Origin: Kiloniella spongiae
GTDB taxonomy: Bacteria; Pseudomonadota; Alphaproteobacteria; Kiloniellales; Kiloniellaceae
Assembly (NCBI RefSeq): GCF_001026905.1
Contig: NZ_LAQL01000010.1
Location: forward strand, 124,001 to 188,000
Length of the DNA stretch: 64,000 nucleotides
Direction: 5' to 3'
Position numbers and translations under genes: made by a program. The first letter of the stretch is position 1. Each line of letters begins with the position of its first letter. Positions 60,385 to 64,000 of the stretch are shown piece after piece. Under the pieces are notes generated by a model that worked only from the letters and a program-made list of their open reading frames with translations, was not told the origin of the DNA and made no database searches.

Positions 60385-61145
60385 TCTGCTGTCCACCCCC
60401 CATCAATCATCAAAGCAGTTCCTGTAACCAGCGCAGATGCATCTGAAGCCAGATAAACCACGCCCCCCATAATATCTTCAACCTTCCCTACCCGACCCAG
60501 CTTAATTTTCTCTTCAATCCATGCCCGGCGCTCTGGACGGTCAAATGTTGACTGAGTCAATGGCGTCAGGACAAAAGTAGGACAAATAGTGTTCACTCGA
60601 ATGTTTCTTTTTCCCCATTCAATGGCCATGGATTTTGTGAAACCCTCTACTGCATGTTTGGTTGCAGCATAAACAGCGCGGTCAAGTCCTCCTACATGGG
60701 CCATTTGACTGCTGATATTAATAAGAGACCCCGGCTTTCCAACCATCATCAATCCCTTTGCCACTGCTTGGGTTAAAAAATAAGCCCCCTTAACATTTAA
60801 ATCGGCGACACAGTCAAAATCTGCCTCTGTCGTATCCTCTGCCGAGCCATGACGTGCCAATCCCGCAGAGTTCACTAAAATATCAAAGGGGCCGTTTTCG
60901 GTGACGAGGGTTTGCATCGTAGAAACATCAGAAACATCAAGAACCAGCGCCTCTGCCTTCATTTCCGCGACACGCATTTTTTCCACCAGATCCGCCAACA
61001 GATCTGGACGACGCGCGGCAACAACAACCTCTGCCCCGGCTTCCCCCAGCGCCACAGCACAGGCTAGGCCGATGCCTGAACTGGCCCCGGTAACCAATGC
61101 GCGTTTGCCATCAAGACGAAAAGAAGGGGTAGTGGGAAGTGCCAT
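60381..61145 (-). CDS. Short-chain dehydrogenase/reductase
   Basis: The start is ATG at 61145, one base after the upstream stop (254 residues). Classical SDR motifs are TGASSGIG (19-26), NSAGLARHG, ISSQ (catalytic Ser) and YAATK (Tyr159, Lys163), with a C-terminal LVTGTALMIDGGWTAE. NAD(P)-dependent oxidation or reduction of a hydroxyl or ketone is expected, together with the HisD-type dehydrogenase upstream. Confidence 0.93.
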   Translation of the reverse strand: MALPTTPSFRLDGKRALVTGASSGIGLACAVALGEAGAEVVVAARRPDLLADLVEKMRVAEMKAEALVLDVSDVSTMQTLVTENGPFDILVNSAGLARHGSAEDTTEADFDCVADLNVKGAYFLTQAVAKGLMMVGKPGSLINISSQMAHVGGLDRAVYAATKHAVEGFTKSMAIEWGKRNIRVNTICPTFVLTPLTQSTFDRPERRAWIEEKIKLGRVGKVEDIMGGVVYLASDASALVTGTALMIDGGWTAE

Positions 61146-61146
61146 A

Positions 61147-62193
61147 TTAAATATCTCCGACAGGGTAAGCGACCTGCCCTTGTATGCGTGCTTTGTTGAA
61201 CTCACGCAGGCGGTCAAAAACATTCATACCCAATTGAGCGAAAAGATCCAAGAGATCGACGAGTACCCAATTCTCCCGAATTAATTTTTTTTCAATTCGC
61301 CAGAAATCAAGGCTGCGCAACGTGATGATTTTATCTGTTTTAGGTAATCCCAACCATCCGGCACCAGACATCGTCTGTTTCATATTGGGCCACCCGGTCA
61401 CAGCAACATAATCGCCATCCCCAAAAAAATGAGACACTGTTTCAGTATCGTGCTGACCACGATCAGGCATTGCGGCCAAAAACGGGATCTGATGCCAATT
61501 ACGAAAGCCTGCTATTCCTCGACAAGTACCTATTCCCGCAGGTCCATACCACGTCATGCGTGGATGCCAGAAGCGCTCCATTTCCATAACATCAGGACAA
61601 CCTTGCGATGGATGGCGTACCATATGGGTCAACATGTCGACAATCAAATCACAAGAGGCCTTTGCCCTATCAGGATCGCTTGCAAATTTCACAATGCCAT
61701 CTTGTGTAAAAGGTCCCTGTACACAGCCTTCACGCCCCAGTGACGGCGCAAGCGGCCAGGCATTTGCCTGCATCATTAATTCAGGAATATCCCAAATCGC
61801 TTGTACCTCGACAACTTGACCATCTTTAATTTGATAAAACTCGTGAAAACGCATTTGAACGAAATGACCTGTTGGCGGAATGTCCAACCAAGGAGCAACA
61901 AAGGTACCGACATAATTCCCAGCACAGCCAACCCAATCAGCACCCTTATGATCCACACCGGCGATCACAATATAATCGCGCCTTTCCAGATCAGGTATCG
62001 CATTGAATAGTGGCGCATAGGCATTATCGTAAAATTGCTCACCCAACATATCGCCAAAGGGATAACACAGACGGACATCTGCATCAGGTGCGATCACCTT
62101 CGCGATGTTTTCCCTGACACTTTCGTCCGAGAAATCAATCATAGCAGTGCGAAGTTTGGCAATTAAAGATTTATTATGATCGGCAAGATCCAT
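61147..62193 (-). CDS. Double SnoaL/NTF2-like protein (348 aa)
   Basis: Two NTF2-fold domains (about 1-150 and 175-348). The first has ADVRLCYPFGDMLGEQFYDN and FHEFYQIKDGQVVEVQAIWD; the second has MERFWHPRMTWYGPAGIGTC. Its end (SLDFWRIEKKLIRENWVLVD, then FAQLGMNVF) closely parallels the end of the single-domain protein at 63517, so the second domain and that protein are paralogues. The ATG overlaps the HisD-type stop (TAATG). Confidence 0.85.
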   Translation of the reverse strand: MDLADHNKSLIAKLRTAMIDFSDESVRENIAKVIAPDADVRLCYPFGDMLGEQFYDNAYAPLFNAIPDLERRDYIVIAGVDHKGADWVGCAGNYVGTFVAPWLDIPPTGHFVQMRFHEFYQIKDGQVVEVQAIWDIPELMMQANAWPLAPSLGREGCVQGPFTQDGIVKFASDPDRAKASCDLIVDMLTHMVRHPSQGCPDVMEMERFWHPRMTWYGPAGIGTCRGIAGFRNWHQIPFLAAMPDRGQHDTETVSHFFGDGDYVAVTGWPNMKQTMSGAGWLGLPKTDKIITLRSLDFWRIEKKLIRENWVLVDLLDLFAQLGMNVFDRLREFNKARIQGQVAYPVGDI

Positions 62194-63503
62194 TATTCAG
62201 CAGCCTTACCATAGGCTACGTTCTGCCCCCCGTAACGCCGAACCCGGAGATTGCATTGCTCAGCATGGCCAACAAAACCTTCCAATAGACATAACCGGGA
62301 ACCATAAGCCCCAATCTTGGCAGCGGCCTCATCTGTCGTCACTTTTTGATAGCTATGGGTCTTCAGATATTTTCCAACCCAAAGTCCACCAGTGTAACGC
62401 CCAGCTTTTTTCGTTGGCAAAGTATGGTTTGTTCCAATGACCTTATCCCCGTTGGCGACATTCGTCCGGGCCCCTAGAAACAGAGCGCCATAACAGGTCA
62501 TATTTTCCAGGAACCAATCATCACGATCGGTCATAACCTGTACATGTTCCGAGGCAATATCATTGGCAACCGCCAACATTTCCTCATAGGTTTCACATAA
62601 AATCACTTCACCATAATCTCGCCAACTGACACCTGCGGTATCCGCTGTCGGCAAAATGACAAGTATCCGCTCTATCTCAGACAGTGTTTCTTCTGCGAGC
62701 TTGCGCGAGTTTGTCACGAGTACCGCAGGCGAATTGTATCCATGTTCAGCCTGACCCAGCAGATCAGTTGCACATAGCTCTGCATCAACTGTTTCATCTG
62801 CAATCACCATGGTCTCTGTTGGTCCGGCAAAAAGATCAATACCAACACGGCCAAAAAGTTGACGTTTAGCTTCAGCAACGAAGGCATTTCCTGGCCCAAC
62901 AAGCAGATGTACCGGGTCAATTGTCTCGGTGCCGATAGCCATAGCACCAACAGCCTGTATTCCGCCCAGAACGTAAATTTCATGTGCCCCGCCCAAATGC
63001 ATCGCAGCAATAACAGCGGGGTTTGGCTCTCCATTAAAAGGTGGAGTACAAGCAATGATGCGCGGAACACCTGCTACTTTAGCTGTCGCCACAGACATAT
63101 GCGCCGAAGCAACCATGGGGAATTTGCCACCGGGCACATAACAGCCGACTGATTGCACCGGAATATTTTTGTGACCAAGAATAACGCCAGGCATCGTTTC
63201 AACCTCGATATCCAGCATGGAATCACGTTGCGCTTGTGCAAACTTGACGACCTGCTCTTGTGCGAACTTAATATCCTCCAAATCGCGAGGGCTAACCTTC
63301 GCAATGAGGTTGTCAATCTCATCTTGGGATAAACGATAAGTTTGACGATCATAGTTATCAAACTTAACAGAGAGTTCGTGTACAGCCTTATCTCCTCGAG
63401 CCTCAATATCCTTGAGCGTTGTTGCAACAATCGCGGCCGTTTTGGCATCATCCTCGACCCGGTCGGCTTCAGATTTACCACGTTTCAGATATTCAACAGT
63501 CAT
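62193..63503 (-). CDS. HisD-family dehydrogenase, probably not histidinol dehydrogenase
   Basis: This 436-residue protein keeps the HisD catalytic frame: metal ligands Gln251 and His254 ([12 protein letters not shown]), Asp353 ([10 protein letters not shown]) and His413, and catalytic Glu319-His320 in ASEHVQVM. No other his genes are nearby, and the segment after Asp353 ([18 protein letters not shown]) differs from the usual histidinol enzyme. HisD relatives such as sulfopropanediol dehydrogenase oxidise other alcohols in two steps to acids. Here it is the second gene of a catabolic cluster, so an NAD-dependent alcohol-to-acid oxidation is likely. Substrate unknown. Confidence 0.88.
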   Translation of the reverse strand: MTVEYLKRGKSEADRVEDDAKTAAIVATTLKDIEARGDKAVHELSVKFDNYDRQTYRLSQDEIDNLIAKVSPRDLEDIKFAQEQVVKFAQAQRDSMLDIEVETMPGVILGHKNIPVQSVGCYVPGGKFPMVASAHMSVATAKVAGVPRIIACTPPFNGEPNPAVIAAMHLGGAHEIYVLGGIQAVGAMAIGTETIDPVHLLVGPGNAFVAEAKRQLFGRVGIDLFAGPTETMVIADETVDAELCATDLLGQAEHGYNSPAVLVTNSRKLAEETLSEIERILVILPTADTAGVSWRDYGEVILCETYEEMLAVANDIASEHVQVMTDRDDWFLENMTCYGALFLGARTNVANGDKVIGTNHTLPTKKAGRYTGGLWVGKYLKTHSYQKVTTDEAAAKIGAYGSRLCLLEGFVGHAEQCNLRVRRYGGQNVAYGKAAE

Positions 63504-63516
63504 AACCTATTCCTTA

Positions 63517-63996
63517 CTATTCAGGCCGAGGAGCAATACGCTCACCACAATCAAAAGCTTCCCAGCCTTCGCCGTTAAAAATATCCACGCCGAGCTGCGC
63601 AGCAACATGTGCAAAATCCACATTGACCCAGTTATCAACGATCTTGCCATCAACAACTTTCCAAAAATCCATATATCTGATCTCAACTCGCTTTCCTGTG
63701 GAAGCAATACCCAGAAATTCCCCGGAATGCGTCGCTTCTTGACGACCAAAAGCTGCAGCCCACTCCCCCATATAAAGACGAGCTTCATCAATGCATGTTT
63801 TGTCAGAAAACGCAGCTTGAAAGGGACGTTGCCAATTGTCTTGAAATTCCTTAAGGCCCTGCTTGGTGCCACATCCCTGATTACCCATCCATCGAAACCC
63901 TTCAGAGAAAAATTCGCCGATATCTGAGATGCGATGATCGTTCAAACCATCCACCATTGTCTCTATCACCCGGCGAGTTTCATCTGTCTTGGACAT
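63517..63996 (-). CDS. Single-domain SnoaL/ester-cyclase-like protein
   Basis: This 159-residue NTF2-fold protein starts at ATG 63996, four bases from the window edge, so its ribosome site is not fully visible. Features are ISDIGEFFSEGFRWMGNQGC, YMGEWAAAFGRQEATHSGEF and YMDFWKVVDGKIVDNWVNVD, then AQLGVDIF. It is paralogous to the second half of the 348-residue protein. The first gene of the cluster visible here; further genes may lie upstream outside the window. Confidence 0.87.
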   Translation of the reverse strand: MSKTDETRRVIETMVDGLNDHRISDIGEFFSEGFRWMGNQGCGTKQGLKEFQDNWQRPFQAAFSDKTCIDEARLYMGEWAAAFGRQEATHSGEFLGIASTGKRVEIRYMDFWKVVDGKIVDNWVNVDFAHVAAQLGVDIFNGEGWEAFDCGERIAPRPE

Positions 63997-64000
63997 ATCT

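Noticed and set aside
62193-63503. Histidine biosynthesis gene hisD
   Set aside because: No other his gene is present, the segment after the metal Asp is unlike histidinol dehydrogenase, and the gene sits in a catabolic cluster. Catalytic residues alone do not define the substrate.

Overview
The window looks like chromosomal DNA of a marine-type alphaproteobacterium. G+C is moderate, and genes are packed with ATGA/TAATG overlaps. Gene content points to an organism living on osmolytes, polyols and scarce iron: a four-subunit sarcosine oxidase, a BCCT carrier, an inositol locus with a LacI-type regulator, and two FecI/FecR/TonB receptor systems. Placement below class level is not possible from this sequence. 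No rRNA, tRNA, phage, insertion sequence or CRISPR array was found.

Layout. (1) 50-3365, minus: an AT-rich three-gene operon (SH3-like exported protein, M48 metalloprotease lipoprotein, CHASE2 membrane protein). (2) 3619-8711, minus: soxBDAG, divergent from a GlxA/GbdR-type regulator (8798-9781). (3) 9902-17621, minus: a catabolic island with aldehyde dehydrogenase, an M19-like protein, BCCT transporter, an unrecognised 569-residue protein, a DUF3726-like protein and an Ldh-family oxidoreductase, divergent from a LysR regulator. With sox this looks like a glycine-betaine-type N-methyl amine region, but the island's substrate is unproven. (4) 19115-31192: a polyol ABC transporter, a LacI regulator, a minus operon of two Gfo/Idh dehydrogenases and an IolE-like protein, and a plus operon iolD-iolC-iolB-iolJ-like. 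An identical palindrome (TTTGCAACCGGTTGCAAA) lies in both divergent promoter regions and ties transport to catabolism. (5) 31202-33954: a PhyH-type dioxygenase divergent from a second LacI-like regulator, then a small amphi-Trp protein. (6) 34052-36223: an OsmC-YcaO fusion protein.

(7) 36436-55447 is an iron island. System 1 (minus) runs sigma factor, FecR, siderophore receptor, FhuC/D/B-like ABC importer, siderophore-interacting reductase. System 2 (minus) runs sigma factor, FecR, TonB-dependent receptor, binding protein, permease, ATPase. Between them, on the plus strand, exbB-exbD-exbD-tonB would energise both receptors. Fur-like palindromes lie upstream of both sigma genes, of exbB, and possibly of the receptors.

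(8) 55773-63996, minus: an apparently undescribed catabolic cluster with three SnoaL/NTF2-fold proteins, a HisD-family dehydrogenase, an SDR, a LacI regulator, a bicupin, an alpha/beta hydrolase and an RraA-family protein. It runs to the right edge, so its 5' end may be missing.

Two copies of a two-hairpin terminator-like element, one module of which resembles a tRNA 3' end, close operons at about 36.3 kb and 55.7 kb. Two short tandem arrays lie exactly on stop codons.
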